A stretch of DNA of 64,000 nt, taken from assembly GCF_002420705.1 (NCBI RefSeq), contig NZ_DIIM01000005.1, forward strand, positions 320,912 through 384,911. The letters are read 5' to 3'. The notes under the pieces are model-generated. The model was given only the letters and a program-made list of their open reading frames with translations. It had not been told where the DNA came from and searched no databases. Positions 42,748 through 51,513 of this stretch are shown in pieces. Every line of letters begins with the position of its first letter. The first letter of the stretch is position 1. The position numbers were made by a program, and so were the translations under genes. Origin of the DNA: Sphingobacterium sp. UBA5670 (GTDB lineage Bacteria > Bacteroidota > Bacteroidia > Sphingobacteriales > Sphingobacteriaceae).

Positions 42748-43749
42748 TTAGCCGCTGACATATTTACCCCACGGAATTTTTCGTAACAAATAGGTAAGCA
42801 CAGCACTTGCCAGTAGAGTGAGCACCGTTGCAGCCGGTATTTTCCACAAAGTGGATAAGGGAAGCAAGGGATGGATATAATTCAGCAGCAAAATATGGCA
42901 TAGATAAATGCCAAAGCTGTGGATGTCGATAAATTCCCAGAATGCGTTGAGATGTTCTGGGAGTTTAAGACCTTGAACGAAAATGAATAAAAAGCCTGCA
43001 CTCAATGCGATGTTGGGCGAAAGGTAATTGTAAAGTGTCGGATCAAATTCCCCTCGAGAGCTACTTAAATAATAAGTCCCCGAAGCCGTAATTAAACAGC
43101 AGATCAGGAAAAATGTAGAACACGGTAATTTTCCCATCTGGATGGGATAGTTGCGCAAGTAATAGCCTAAAACCAGATAACCCATATACCCCGAAAAAAA
43201 GGTCAGGTCAAAATTAGGCAGGTAACTATTAAACCATTTATTTGTAAAAAATAATGCTGCAAACCACAATCCTAAGAAGATCTCAAGCTCTCTCTTACTG
43301 CAGTTGCCCACAATTTTGCGTATGAAAGGAACCGCAAGGTAGAGCCCAAGTATCATATATAGATACCATAGGTGTGCATTCGTTCCTGACTTTAAGCGAA
43401 TTAACACAATGTTAATAACTTGTGGAAAACCAATATAGTCAAAATCGATGTACCGAATAAAATAATAAAGAAGATAGACGATCGTCCAAAAAAGAAAGGG
43501 CGGGACAATTTTTAACAGACGTTTTCGATAAAACTGTCCCGTGCTTTCGTCTTTCTGTAGCAGTAGAGCACCTGAAATAATGACAAACAGAGGCACTGCA
43601 AAGCGTGAAAAGCTGTTGAGCCAATTGGCGTAATTCCAGTCGAATGACTGAAATTCATTGCTGTTCAGATAACCCGAAGAGGAATGGATCAAGATAACGA
43701 GCAGTATCGCAACAATACGTAGTACACTGATATAACTGGTTCGCGCCAT
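42748..43749 (-). CDS. Acyltransferase family 3 membrane protein
   Basis: A 333-residue integral membrane acyltransferase with about ten transmembrane segments. The N-terminal RIVAILLVILIHSSSGYLNS contains the family's His in helix 1 (near residue 21), and FRFAVPLFVIISGALLL-like text follows. Members acylate sugars, peptidoglycan or antibiotics using acyl-CoA. The acceptor here is unknown. It starts 15 bp after the MFS gene stop, so the pair is co-transcribed; no polysaccharide locus is nearby. Confidence 0.88.
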   Translation of the reverse strand: MARTSYISVLRIVAILLVILIHSSSGYLNSNEFQSFDWNYANWLNSFSRFAVPLFVIISGALLLQKDESTGQFYRKRLLKIVPPFLFWTIVYLLYYFIRYIDFDYIGFPQVINIVLIRLKSGTNAHLWYLYMILGLYLAVPFIRKIVGNCSKRELEIFLGLWFAALFFTNKWFNSYLPNFDLTFFSGYMGYLVLGYYLRNYPIQMGKLPCSTFFLICCLITASGTYYLSSSRGEFDPTLYNYLSPNIALSAGFLFIFVQGLKLPEHLNAFWEFIDIHSFGIYLCHILLLNYIHPLLPLSTLWKIPAATVLTLLASAVLTYLLRKIPWGKYVSG

Positions 43750-43764
43750 TGGGGTATTCTATTT

Positions 43765-44919
43765 TTAATGACTTTTATTGTCGTAGACTCTTAAGTATAG
43801 TAGGGTGAGGAGTGCACCAATGCTTGCCATGCCCACGCCAACGAGCGAAGGTGTATTGTAAGCTAACCCCCATGTTATTGGAATTCCGCCGAGAAATGCA
43901 CCTAAGGTATTCCCGAGGTTAAAGGCTGCCTGACCACCTGCCGCAGCCAATGTTGCAGCTTCTTTTGAAGCGCGGATCAACATCAGTTGTGTCGGTGAAC
44001 CAATAGTGAAAGATACCAGTCCCGTAATAAAGGCCAAAGGGTAAGCTGTCCAGCCTAGTGGCGATATAAAGTAGACCATCACAAGGCATAGCGCCATTGC
44101 TGAAAAACTCGCAATAGCTGCTTTGGTCGGTGAAATCGTGTCAGCCAATTTTCCGCCAATAAGATTTCCAAAAAACATACCAATACCAATCAGGATCATA
44201 ATTAGCGGTACGCGATCAGGGGCGATACCCGATACATTGGTCACTAATGGTGCGATATAACTGATCCAGGCGAAAAGTCCACCAGTACCAATGGCGATAA
44301 TAGCCATTAATAACCAGGCAATTTTTTTATTGAAGAAGTTTAGCTGGCTAAAGATATTATTCCCTTTGGCGGCTTCAATTTTGGGCATCCAAGCATAAAT
44401 TGCTGCAAAAGTAATTAATCCCAATATACTGATGATACCGTATGTCAAACGCCAGGAATAATGATGACCGAGGTATGTGCCCAATGGTACTCCGGCTAAA
44501 TTGGCAATCGTCATTCCCGTAAACATGATGGAAATAGCCTGCGCTTCCTTTCCTTTTGGAGCCAATCGAGCTGCAACAACAGATCCAACACCGAAAAATG
44601 CACCATGTGGAAGTCCAGCCATAAAGCGAGAAAGACTGATTAAAAACTGTCCTGGAGCAATACTGAATAGGCCGTTGAAGATAAAAAAGAGCAGCATTAA
44701 AAAGAGCAGTACCTTCTTCGGGGGATATTTTCCCGTAAATAGCACTAATGTTGGGGCACCAACAACAACACCTAGTGCATAGAGCGCAATCAGGTGGGCC
44801 GCGGTAGGGATTTCGATATGAAGATCTTTGGCAATATCAGGCAGGATACCCATCATCGTGAATTCGGTCATTCCGATGGCAAGTCCGCCAAATGCCAAAG
44901 CGATAATTCCTTTGTTCAT
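43765..44919 (-). CDS. MFS transporter, DHA1 (AraJ/YdhP-like)
   Basis: A 384-residue inner-membrane permease with twelve predicted hydrophobic segments. Key MFS text: GLAIGMTEFTMMGILPDIAKDL at the N-terminus, FTGKYPPKKVLLFLML as the loop 2-3 region, and SRFMAGLPHGAFFGVGSVVAARL. The AraJ/YdhP subgroup exports sugars, purine nucleosides or drugs; the substrate here cannot be read. Its upstream region has repeated GTAC half-sites that may bind a repressor. It is first in an operon with an acyltransferase gene. Confidence 0.9.
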   Translation of the reverse strand: MNKGIIALAFGGLAIGMTEFTMMGILPDIAKDLHIEIPTAAHLIALYALGVVVGAPTLVLFTGKYPPKKVLLFLMLLFFIFNGLFSIAPGQFLISLSRFMAGLPHGAFFGVGSVVAARLAPKGKEAQAISIMFTGMTIANLAGVPLGTYLGHHYSWRLTYGIISILGLITFAAIYAWMPKIEAAKGNNIFSQLNFFNKKIAWLLMAIIAIGTGGLFAWISYIAPLVTNVSGIAPDRVPLIMILIGIGMFFGNLIGGKLADTISPTKAAIASFSAMALCLVMVYFISPLGWTAYPLAFITGLVSFTIGSPTQLMLIRASKEAATLAAAGGQAAFNLGNTLGAFLGGIPITWGLAYNTPSLVGVGMASIGALLTLLYLRVYDNKSH

Positions 44920-44982
44920 TGTATTTTAAGGTTGAGGTTGTACGATAATGGTACGAAGATAATAAATAGATTGTACTAAAAA

Positions 44983-45516
44983 TTATTGATACCTTTTTTG
45001 AGGGACACAAGTAATATTTTTAGTCTTTCTTAAGATGATCTGACGTTGATCTAATCTGCTTTCCAATACGACCGAATCAGCGGCATGGTAAACAACTTTA
45101 AAGCGGGGGATATATTGACCGGAAAGATAGCAGCCTGAAATCTTCTGCTTGCCATTCTCCTTGGTATAAATACCATCGACGATGACGGAATCTCCGCGCA
45201 AAACATAAATACCCTTTGCATGTTCTGTCCAGGAGCCGTTTTTGTAACAGCTATCCGGTATGGTTTGTACTTTATTGTTGACGTGCATGGTCGCGTAAAC
45301 AGAATCACAAGTGAACTTGAAATCAGTCAAGGTGTATTGCATCATTTGTTGCTGCCCCGGAATACTGTCCTGGACCCATTCGCCCTGTAAAAAGGGGGCA
45401 CCTTCGCTCTGCATATCCGAATTGAATTTGCAGGCGGTAAAAAAGAAAAACATACCTATGGCAAGTGCCAATAGGTATGTTTTTGTTCGTGTATTTTTTT
45501 TTGAAATAATAGTCAC
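44983..45516 (-). CDS. Lipoprotein of unknown function co-transcribed with fumC
   Basis: A 177-residue lipoprotein. The signal peptide carries a lipobox FTAC (Cys29 region) after TYLLALAIGMFFFF. The mature part has Trp/Asp-rich short segments (FLQGEWVQDSIPGQQ, ADSVVLESRLDQRQIILRK) consistent with a small beta-fold lipoprotein of the lipocalin-like type, but I do not recognise it. Its start lies 3 bp after the fumC stop, so it is translationally linked to a cytoplasmic enzyme gene. The link is unusual; such proteins may be mislabelled fumarate hydratases because of this neighbourhood. Confidence 0.7.
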   Translation of the reverse strand: MTIISKKNTRTKTYLLALAIGMFFFFTACKFNSDMQSEGAPFLQGEWVQDSIPGQQQMMQYTLTDFKFTCDSVYATMHVNNKVQTIPDSCYKNGSWTEHAKGIYVLRGDSVIVDGIYTKENGKQKISGCYLSGQYIPRFKVVYHAADSVVLESRLDQRQIILRKTKNITCVPQKRYQ

Positions 45517-45519
45517 AGC

Positions 45520-46917
45520 CTATTTTAAACTTCCAACCATATCCTCCGGTTTCACCCAGGCATCGAAATCTTCAGGAGTTACATAACCTAAGCGGACCGC
45601 TTCTTCCTTAAGCGTAGTCCCATTTTTATGTGCTGTTTGAGCGATTTCTGCAGATTTATAGTAACCAATTTTCGTGTTTAGTGCCGTTACCAACATCAAT
45701 GAGTTGTCAACCAATTCTTTGATGCGTTTGTAGTTAGGCTCAATACCAGCTGCACAGTGCTCTTCAAATGAAACACAAGCATCACCCAATAGGCGAGCCG
45801 ATTGCAAGAAGTTTGCTGCCATCAAAGGTTTGAACACGTTTAGTTCATAGTGGCCCTGCGTTCCACCAATCGTAATAGCCACATCATTACCCATCACTTG
45901 CGCTGCAACCATCGTTAACGCTTCACATTGCGTTGGATTAACTTTACCTGGCATAATTGATGATCCTGGTTCGTTCTCAGGGATCAAGATTTCACCGATA
46001 CCTGAACGTGGGCCAGAAGCCAACATACGGATATCGTTTGCAATTTTATTTAATGAAACAGCCAATTGCTTTAATGCACCGTGTGTTTCAACGATTGCGT
46101 CGTGAGCTGCCAATGCCTCAAATTTATTTTCAGCAGTTACAAAAGGAAGGCCTGTAAATTCAGCGATATATTTAGCAACCACAACGTCATAACCGTTTGG
46201 CGTATTTAATCCCGTACCTACGGCTGTACCGCCTAAAGCAAGTTCTGATAAATGCGAAAGTGTGTTTCTCAATGCTTTTAAACCATGGTTCAATTGAGCG
46301 ACATAACCTGAGATCTCTTGACCTAAAGTCAACGGAGTAGCATCCATTAAGTGTGTACGGCCAATTTTTACGACGTTTTTAAACTCTTCAGCTTTTTTAG
46401 CTAATGTGTCACGCAGTTTTTCTACACCTGGAATTGTAACTTCTGCAACAGCTTTATAAGCTGCGATATGCATTCCTGTAGGGAACGTATCATTTGATGA
46501 TTGCGATTTGTTTACATCATCATTTGCTTTTAACACAGGTTCACCCTCACCAATTTTATGTCCAGCCAATACTTGTGCACGGTTTGCGACAACCTCATTC
46601 ACATTCATGTTGGATTGTGTACCTGAACCCGTTTGCCAGATAACCAGTGGGAATTGGTCATCCAATTTGCCCGCCAAGATCTCATCACATACGGTAGCAA
46701 TCGCATCACGTTTCTCTACAGGTAATACCCCCAACTCGTGGTTAGCATAAGCAGCCGCTTTTTTTAAATACGCAAAGCCTGCGACGATTTCGTGTGGCAT
46801 CGAAGCTGCTGGTCCGATTTTAAAGTTGTTGCGTGAACGCTCTGTCTGTGCACCCCAGTATTTGTCTGCAGGGACTTGAACTTCACCCATCGTGTCTTTT
46901 TCAATTCTGAATGACAT
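45520..46917 (-). CDS. fumC: Class II fumarate hydratase
   Basis: A 465-residue cytoplasmic iron-independent fumarase of the TCA cycle (fumarate to L-malate). Signatures: SSNDTFPTGMHIAAYKA near 139, GRTHLMDATPLTLGQEISGY near 185, and the superfamily motif GSSIMPGKVNPTQCE near 316-330. Length matches FumC, with no signal peptide. It has a good promoter with a 17-bp palindrome in the leader, and a lipoprotein gene follows 3 bp after the stop. Confidence 0.97.
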   Translation of the reverse strand: MSFRIEKDTMGEVQVPADKYWGAQTERSRNNFKIGPAASMPHEIVAGFAYLKKAAAYANHELGVLPVEKRDAIATVCDEILAGKLDDQFPLVIWQTGSGTQSNMNVNEVVANRAQVLAGHKIGEGEPVLKANDDVNKSQSSNDTFPTGMHIAAYKAVAEVTIPGVEKLRDTLAKKAEEFKNVVKIGRTHLMDATPLTLGQEISGYVAQLNHGLKALRNTLSHLSELALGGTAVGTGLNTPNGYDVVVAKYIAEFTGLPFVTAENKFEALAAHDAIVETHGALKQLAVSLNKIANDIRMLASGPRSGIGEILIPENEPGSSIMPGKVNPTQCEALTMVAAQVMGNDVAITIGGTQGHYELNVFKPLMAANFLQSARLLGDACVSFEEHCAAGIEPNYKRIKELVDNSLMLVTALNTKIGYYKSAEIAQTAHKNGTTLKEEAVRLGYVTPEDFDAWVKPEDMVGSLK

Positions 46918-46955
46918 AGTATGTAAGTATAAGTAAAACGTAAAAATTAAGAGTA

Positions 46956-46972
46956 TATGTGCTTAGCACATA
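46956..46972. promoter_or_regulatory. Palindrome in the fumC leader
   Basis: Seven-base arms TATGTGC and GCACATA separated by TTA, just downstream of the predicted transcription start. It could be a protein site or a 5' RNA hairpin; no regulator gene is adjacent. Confidence 0.45.
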
Positions 46973-46984
46973 ATACATCAATTA

Positions 46985-47015
46985 CAAAGTTACAGGATAA
47001 TACAGTAAAGAGCAA
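46985..47015 (-). promoter_or_regulatory. Promoter of fumC
   Basis: Minus-strand TTG (47013-47015), 20-bp spacer, TAACTTTG (46985-46992). About 60 nt of leader precede the ATG. Confidence 0.7.
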
Positions 47016-47058
47016 GGATTAAAGAATATGGATTAGAATAAAAAACAATAATCAGCTC

Positions 47059-47628
47059 TTAAAAACCAAGACGTTTTGTCAAGGATTCATTCACATGGTG
47101 GAAAACCTGTTTCGGTTTTAATGTCCGCCAGGGAAGCTTGTTCAGTGCGCCACCAAAATTAATGTAATAGTCTATATTCTGCTGCTGAAATTCTTCAATG
47201 ACATGCTCCCGGAAACCAATGCCTGCTATCCAGCCGTCATCGATATCCTGAAACCATTCCTCATAGTAAGAATCATCTGAAGCATGAAAATTGAGTACAT
47301 TCTCTCCAATCAGCATAAAATACTTGATGCCCTGACTGATCATTACATCAATAATTTCTCGCTTGAGCAACATAATATCATTGTAGATCGCATCATTCCA
47401 TTCACCAATGAGTTCGATAATGCAGTACTGTTTCTCGTAGTCCACAAATAGTATTTTTAGGTATAAGGTCAGTGAGCCGAATTCATCCCATTGTGGGTGC
47501 AATAGGAAATTATAAATCTGTTTATCAAAATCGAATTCGCTATAGACGGTGCCATAAAATGGGGATTGTTCATCTTCAGCGGCAATGTAGTAGTCCCGCC
47601 AATTGTAATAAGGTTCGATCTCGTGCAT
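47059..47628 (-). CDS. Conserved-type hypothetical protein
   Basis: A 189-residue cytoplasmic protein that I do not recognise. It lacks a signal peptide or transmembrane segment and is rich in Tyr, Asp, Glu and Trp (YYNWRDYYIAAEDEQSPFYGTVYSEFDFDKQIYNFLLHP). Central hydrophobic strands SLTLYLKILFVDY and KYFMLIGENVLNF suggest an alpha/beta fold. A C-terminal segment KLPWRTLKPKQVFHHV is basic. ORF length and codon quality support coding; no operon partner is adjacent. Confidence 0.7.
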   Translation of the reverse strand: MHEIEPYYNWRDYYIAAEDEQSPFYGTVYSEFDFDKQIYNFLLHPQWDEFGSLTLYLKILFVDYEKQYCIIELIGEWNDAIYNDIMLLKREIIDVMISQGIKYFMLIGENVLNFHASDDSYYEEWFQDIDDGWIAGIGFREHVIEEFQQQNIDYYINFGGALNKLPWRTLKPKQVFHHVNESLTKRLGF

Positions 47629-47849
47629 ACAGTGGAATCTTTTTCAATTCAAACTAAGATAAATTTACGCGCATTTGCAAGTTAAATTATAGTGATCATC
47701 GTTATGAGGTTAAATTCACTTTTTCATAATCCTACCAGCTTTCTAGTGCGATGGCTAGGCGGTACTCAGTTCAAAACAAGATCGGGGAGCTTTTTGTTTT
47801 TAAATGTAAAAATATGCGCTCAAATACTCGTTTAACCGAATAAACTTAT
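47629..47849. other. Intergenic region between hypothetical gene and S41 protease gene
   Basis: The two flanking genes are divergent. No ORF stands out; it holds only AT-rich sequence with a possible weak A/T-flanked hairpin near 47785-47810. Confidence 0.35.
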
Positions 47850-47857
47850 TATTTTTG
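47850..47857 (+). promoter_or_regulatory. Candidate -7 box of the S41 protease gene
   Basis: TATTTTTG fits TAnnTTTG, 58 bp before the ATG. No matching -33 element is clear. Confidence 0.35.
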
Positions 47858-47915
47858 ATCAAGTAATTAATGTTGAACAGTTTGTCTCTTCTTCGATAAT
47901 TCATGAAGATTTCCC

Positions 47916-49526
47916 ATGCAGAAAAGTATTAAACGAAATATCTTTGTAGCCGCTACATATGCTGCAGTACTGTTTCTTGGCTTGCTGTTGGGACAAAATT
48001 ATGCCGAGGAACAAGGAAATAACCAGAAAACAACCTTTTCAAGTTTACGCTCCAATGGCAATTCAGATAAACTGCAATATCTCATTCAATTAATTGCTGA
48101 GAATTATGTCGACAACGTCAGTATAGACACGGTTCAGGATGAAGCCATTGAACATGTTGTTTCCCGCCTCGATCCTTTTTCTACCTTTTTGAGACCAAAT
48201 CAAGTCCTAGCAAAGCAGGAAACTCTTGAAGGAACATTCGACGGTATCGGAGTCGAATATTTTCGTCTGAAGGATACGCTGCTTGTTGTTGGGATGGTGG
48301 CTGCTGGTCCTGCAGAAAAAGCAGGTATGCGTATTGGTGACCGCATTTTAAAGATCGGAAATAAAGATCTTATTGGAAGAAAGGTGACTGAATCCGAAAT
48401 AGAAAAACTTATCCGTGGCAAGAAAGGGACGGCAGTATTGATTTCCATTCAACGCAATGGGGAGGTATTGAGCAATCCAATTAAAGTTATTCGCGATCAG
48501 GTAAATGTATCGAGCTTAGATGCATCCTATATGATCGCTCCAAAGACAGCTTATGTGAAGATTCGAAGGTTTGGACATAAAACTGCCGACGAATTCAGAC
48601 AGTCACTCATTGATTTACGAAAAAGCGGTGCTCAAGATCTTATTTTGGATCTACGCAATAATGGTGGCGGATTTGTCCATACAGCGATTGATCTGGCAGG
48701 TCAATTTTTCAAAGAAAAAAGACTATTGATGTATACCGAAGGTGCCAATGAACCTCGTCAGGATTTCTATTCCGAGAAAACTGGCGATTTTGGCGATGGC
48801 CGTGTCATTGTGCTGATCAACGAAAGTACAGCCTCAGCAAGCGAAATTTTGAGTGGTGCGCTTCAGGATCTGGACCGGGCAACGATTGTCGGCCGAAGGT
48901 CTTATGGCAAAGGTCTAGTGCAGGAACAATTTGACTTTTCAGACGGATCGGCCATTAATCTGACTGTAGCTCGCTATTATACGCCTCTTGGGAGATGCAT
49001 TCAGCGAAAATATACACGCGCCAATTTTGATGCGGCAAAATACATGACAGGTTTCGATCTATGGACACTGGATACCGAATTTAGCCAAAAAGAGATGTTT
49101 ACAACCAGCAAAGGAAAACTTGTTTTTGGGGGTGGGGGTATTCTTCCAGACGTAACTATCCCGATTGATACCAATGAAACCAGTGCTAAATACCGCGAGA
49201 TTTTTCATTCCAATGCGATCGAAGAGTTCGTGTATGATCGGTTTACAAAGCATTTGCCTGCCTATTCTATTGAGAATTTTATCAGTGGCTACCATCTGCC
49301 AGCTGCGGAGTTTGATCTATTCATCTCATACCTCAATCGACAAAAGGCGATTCATGTAACAGCCAATGAAGCGAAAAACCTGCATGATTTGATTCAGTCT
49401 GATATCGAAGCCCTGGTTGGTCGGTATTATTTTGGCCGTGAAGCGTACTATAAAATCAAGAATCGCCGAGATAAATTTATTGAAATTGGCCTTAAAACAT
49501 TGGGGTATCAGATGCCTAAGGTTTAA
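47916..49526 (+). CDS. S41-family C-terminal processing protease (CtpA/Prc-like)
   Basis: A 536-residue periplasmic serine protease. An N-terminal segment (FVAATYAAVLFLGLLLG, 10-26) is a signal or anchor. The PDZ domain spans about 105-190 (TFDGIGVEYFRLKD, GPAEKAGMRIGDRILKI), and the S41 catalytic domain follows with Ser307 in ESTASASEI and Lys332 in YGKGLVQEQ, 25 residues apart as in Prc. It trims or degrades proteins from the C-terminus in the envelope. Its last 11 bases overlap the 3' end of the convergent EEP gene. Confidence 0.93.
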   Translation: MQKSIKRNIFVAATYAAVLFLGLLLGQNYAEEQGNNQKTTFSSLRSNGNSDKLQYLIQLIAENYVDNVSIDTVQDEAIEHVVSRLDPFSTFLRPNQVLAKQETLEGTFDGIGVEYFRLKDTLLVVGMVAAGPAEKAGMRIGDRILKIGNKDLIGRKVTESEIEKLIRGKKGTAVLISIQRNGEVLSNPIKVIRDQVNVSSLDASYMIAPKTAYVKIRRFGHKTADEFRQSLIDLRKSGAQDLILDLRNNGGGFVHTAIDLAGQFFKEKRLLMYTEGANEPRQDFYSEKTGDFGDGRVIVLINESTASASEILSGALQDLDRATIVGRRSYGKGLVQEQFDFSDGSAINLTVARYYTPLGRCIQRKYTRANFDAAKYMTGFDLWTLDTEFSQKEMFTTSKGKLVFGGGGILPDVTIPIDTNETSAKYREIFHSNAIEEFVYDRFTKHLPAYSIENFISGYHLPAAEFDLFISYLNRQKAIHVTANEAKNLHDLIQSDIEALVGRYYFGREAYYKIKNRRDKFIEIGLKTLGYQMPKV

Positions 49527-50646
49527 GTCTAAGGTCCGACCATACGGGATAGTGATCAGATAATTTCTGTTTGACAATCTGATAATTCATTATCTGGAAT
49601 TTCTGGCTTGCAAAAATGTAGTCGATCTGAAAGATCGGCAGGAGTGCATGATGGGTCACTCCCCAGCCATTACCTTTCTCCTTAAAGGCATTGTACAGAC
49701 CGTCTCCAATTAAATTGACCGAGTAGCTCATTGGGGTGTCGTTGAAATCGCCTACAGCAATATAAGGATATTGACATTCATTCATGTGCTTCTTTAATGA
49801 ATGTGCCTGTTCGCTACGTAGCTCGAAAGCATTCTTGAGTTTTCGGCTCAACCTGCGGGTGGTTGAATTATCGGATTCGTTTTTATTGGATAGATTCTGG
49901 ATAAACTCTTTGTCCTCATTTTGAAGCGCAAACGAACGTAAATGTATATTGTATATCCGAATCAGTGTATCCTGTTTTTTGATATCTACGTAACTGATCC
50001 GATTGATGCCGTAGTCGTTGTCCCTTATGGTGCCGGAATCATAGATCGGGAAGCGGGAAAGAACAGCCATACCATATGCCTCGTAATCATTTTTGGAGCT
50101 GGGTTCAAAGAAAAAATAATCATAGCCCAGTTTATCTTTGAATTCCTCCGAAAAAACATGTTTCCCCTTGATCTTGCTAATATATTCCTGAAAGCAGATT
50201 ATATCAGGAGATATGCTGTCAATAATGCGGACAACGTCGGCTTTAAAGTTTTTCTTCTCATCATTTACCTTTTTGAACAAATGAGCATTGAAAGTCATAA
50301 TGCGAAGCGTGCGTATTTCGGACGATACAGGAGCGTTCTCTTTGCGGATGTTCCAATGTTTAGTTAAGAAAGGCCATCCAATGAGGATTGCTACGAGCGA
50401 ATAAAGTGCTATTTTCCGTTTACGAAGCAGCCAATAAAAAATAAAACCAATATTAATAAGGAGGATCGGAAGGTAGCCTAAGCCCATAAATGCAATGGGC
50501 CAAAAAGATTTAGGATTAATGAAGGTCGCCGAATAACTCATCAGCAAGGCAATGATCGCAAGCATATTTGCCAGGAACATTGTTTTACTTATAAAGCCCA
50601 GTTTTCTTCTTAAAAATGTCCTTCTATCCATCAACCTTGTCACCAC
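49516..50646 (-). CDS. Membrane-anchored endonuclease/exonuclease/phosphatase protein
   Basis: A 376-residue protein with three N-terminal hydrophobic segments (about 18-110: MFLANMLAIIALLMSYSATF, FMGLGYLPILLINIGFIFYWLL, LYSLVAILIGWPF), then a periplasmic or cytoplasmic EEP domain: LRIMTFNAHLFKK, ICFQEYISKIKGKH, VGDFNDTPMSYSVN and QIDYIFASQKFQI with SDHYPVWSDL. Likely a phosphodiesterase; its membrane location is unlike secreted DNases. The gene overlaps the end of the preceding rhomboid gene by 23 bp, and it is the last gene of the mutL operon. Confidence 0.85.
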   Translation of the reverse strand: MVTRLMDRRTFLRRKLGFISKTMFLANMLAIIALLMSYSATFINPKSFWPIAFMGLGYLPILLINIGFIFYWLLRKRKIALYSLVAILIGWPFLTKHWNIRKENAPVSSEIRTLRIMTFNAHLFKKVNDEKKNFKADVVRIIDSISPDIICFQEYISKIKGKHVFSEEFKDKLGYDYFFFEPSSKNDYEAYGMAVLSRFPIYDSGTIRDNDYGINRISYVDIKKQDTLIRIYNIHLRSFALQNEDKEFIQNLSNKNESDNSTTRRLSRKLKNAFELRSEQAHSLKKHMNECQYPYIAVGDFNDTPMSYSVNLIGDGLYNAFKEKGNGWGVTHHALLPIFQIDYIFASQKFQIMNYQIVKQKLSDHYPVWSDLRLKP

Positions 50647-51502
50647 TATTGCTTGCCCTAAAGAGCGTTTCTTTTTCGGGGTTCGTTAGACTGTCGTAGC
50701 CAGAAATGGAAATTTTATCTAAGATAGTATCGATTTCATCCTGATTGGGCAGGTCATAACGATGTTTCCGATTTGTAGGTATATTGTTGCCTACAACGAC
50801 TTTCATTTTTGCAGGCTTCTTTCGTTTTTTCTGAAAAACTGTGGACCAATCCATGCCTGATTTTAGGGCATAAGTGAATCCCATTCCGAAAAGTACAACA
50901 GCAAAGTAGGAAATGGCCGCAGGTCGGTTTGTCATGGTCAGAGCAAGAAATTCAATCGCAAAATAAATAATGGCGACTAATTTTAACTTAACGGTACCGA
51001 TAAGCAGGAACCGTAACTCATACTTGGGCACCAAGGTAACAATTGCCGCTAGTACTGCTGCCAGAGGGAGAGAGCCACCCATGAGCTGTAAGCTGGTAGG
51101 CGTGGGAATTAGTGACCCAAAACCAACATAAAGCACACTGCCTAGCAGCCAAGATGCGATATAGACAAATAGAAATTGCCTTTTGTTTAAAAAAGTGAAA
51201 AAGATCTGACCGACCCAATAGAGCCAAAGGCTATCAAAAAGTATGGTCAGCAGCTTAACGTATACAAAATTCGATGTGATCAACGACCAAGGCTGTTCAA
51301 TAAAGCTTGAGAAATTACTCGGTAAACTCAATCGACGTACAATAGGCTCTAAAAAACTTTGGGGCACAATCTTTAATTCAAAGAGCAGATCTAAAAAATA
51401 AATGAGGACAAATAAACATACCTGAATACTGATCACCAAAGGAACCGGTGAACCTGTCTTATAGGTTTGTCTCCAAAAATCTTTTAAGCCGATATTATTC
51501 AT
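50624..51502 (-). CDS. Rhomboid-like protein lacking the catalytic His, with DUF6576 tail
   Basis: A 292-residue membrane protein with the rhomboid topology. The catalytic Ser position is GGSLPLAAV (Ser144), but the HxGGxxxG helix expected to carry the second catalytic residue reads AAISYFAVVLFGMG, with no His. Typical N-terminal rhomboid text is present (WSLITSNFVYVKL). The C-terminal soluble part (YDLPNQDEIDTILDKISISGYDSLTNPEKETLFRAS) is the DUF6576 region. It is predicted to be a pseudoprotease that binds, rather than cuts, membrane proteins. It follows an active-looking rhomboid gene by 11 bp. Confidence 0.85.
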   Translation of the reverse strand: MNNIGLKDFWRQTYKTGSPVPLVISIQVCLFVLIYFLDLLFELKIVPQSFLEPIVRRLSLPSNFSSFIEQPWSLITSNFVYVKLLTILFDSLWLYWVGQIFFTFLNKRQFLFVYIASWLLGSVLYVGFGSLIPTPTSLQLMGGSLPLAAVLAAIVTLVPKYELRFLLIGTVKLKLVAIIYFAIEFLALTMTNRPAAISYFAVVLFGMGFTYALKSGMDWSTVFQKKRKKPAKMKVVVGNNIPTNRKHRYDLPNQDEIDTILDKISISGYDSLTNPEKETLFRASNSGDKVDG

Positions 51503-51513
51503 TGTGCACGATA

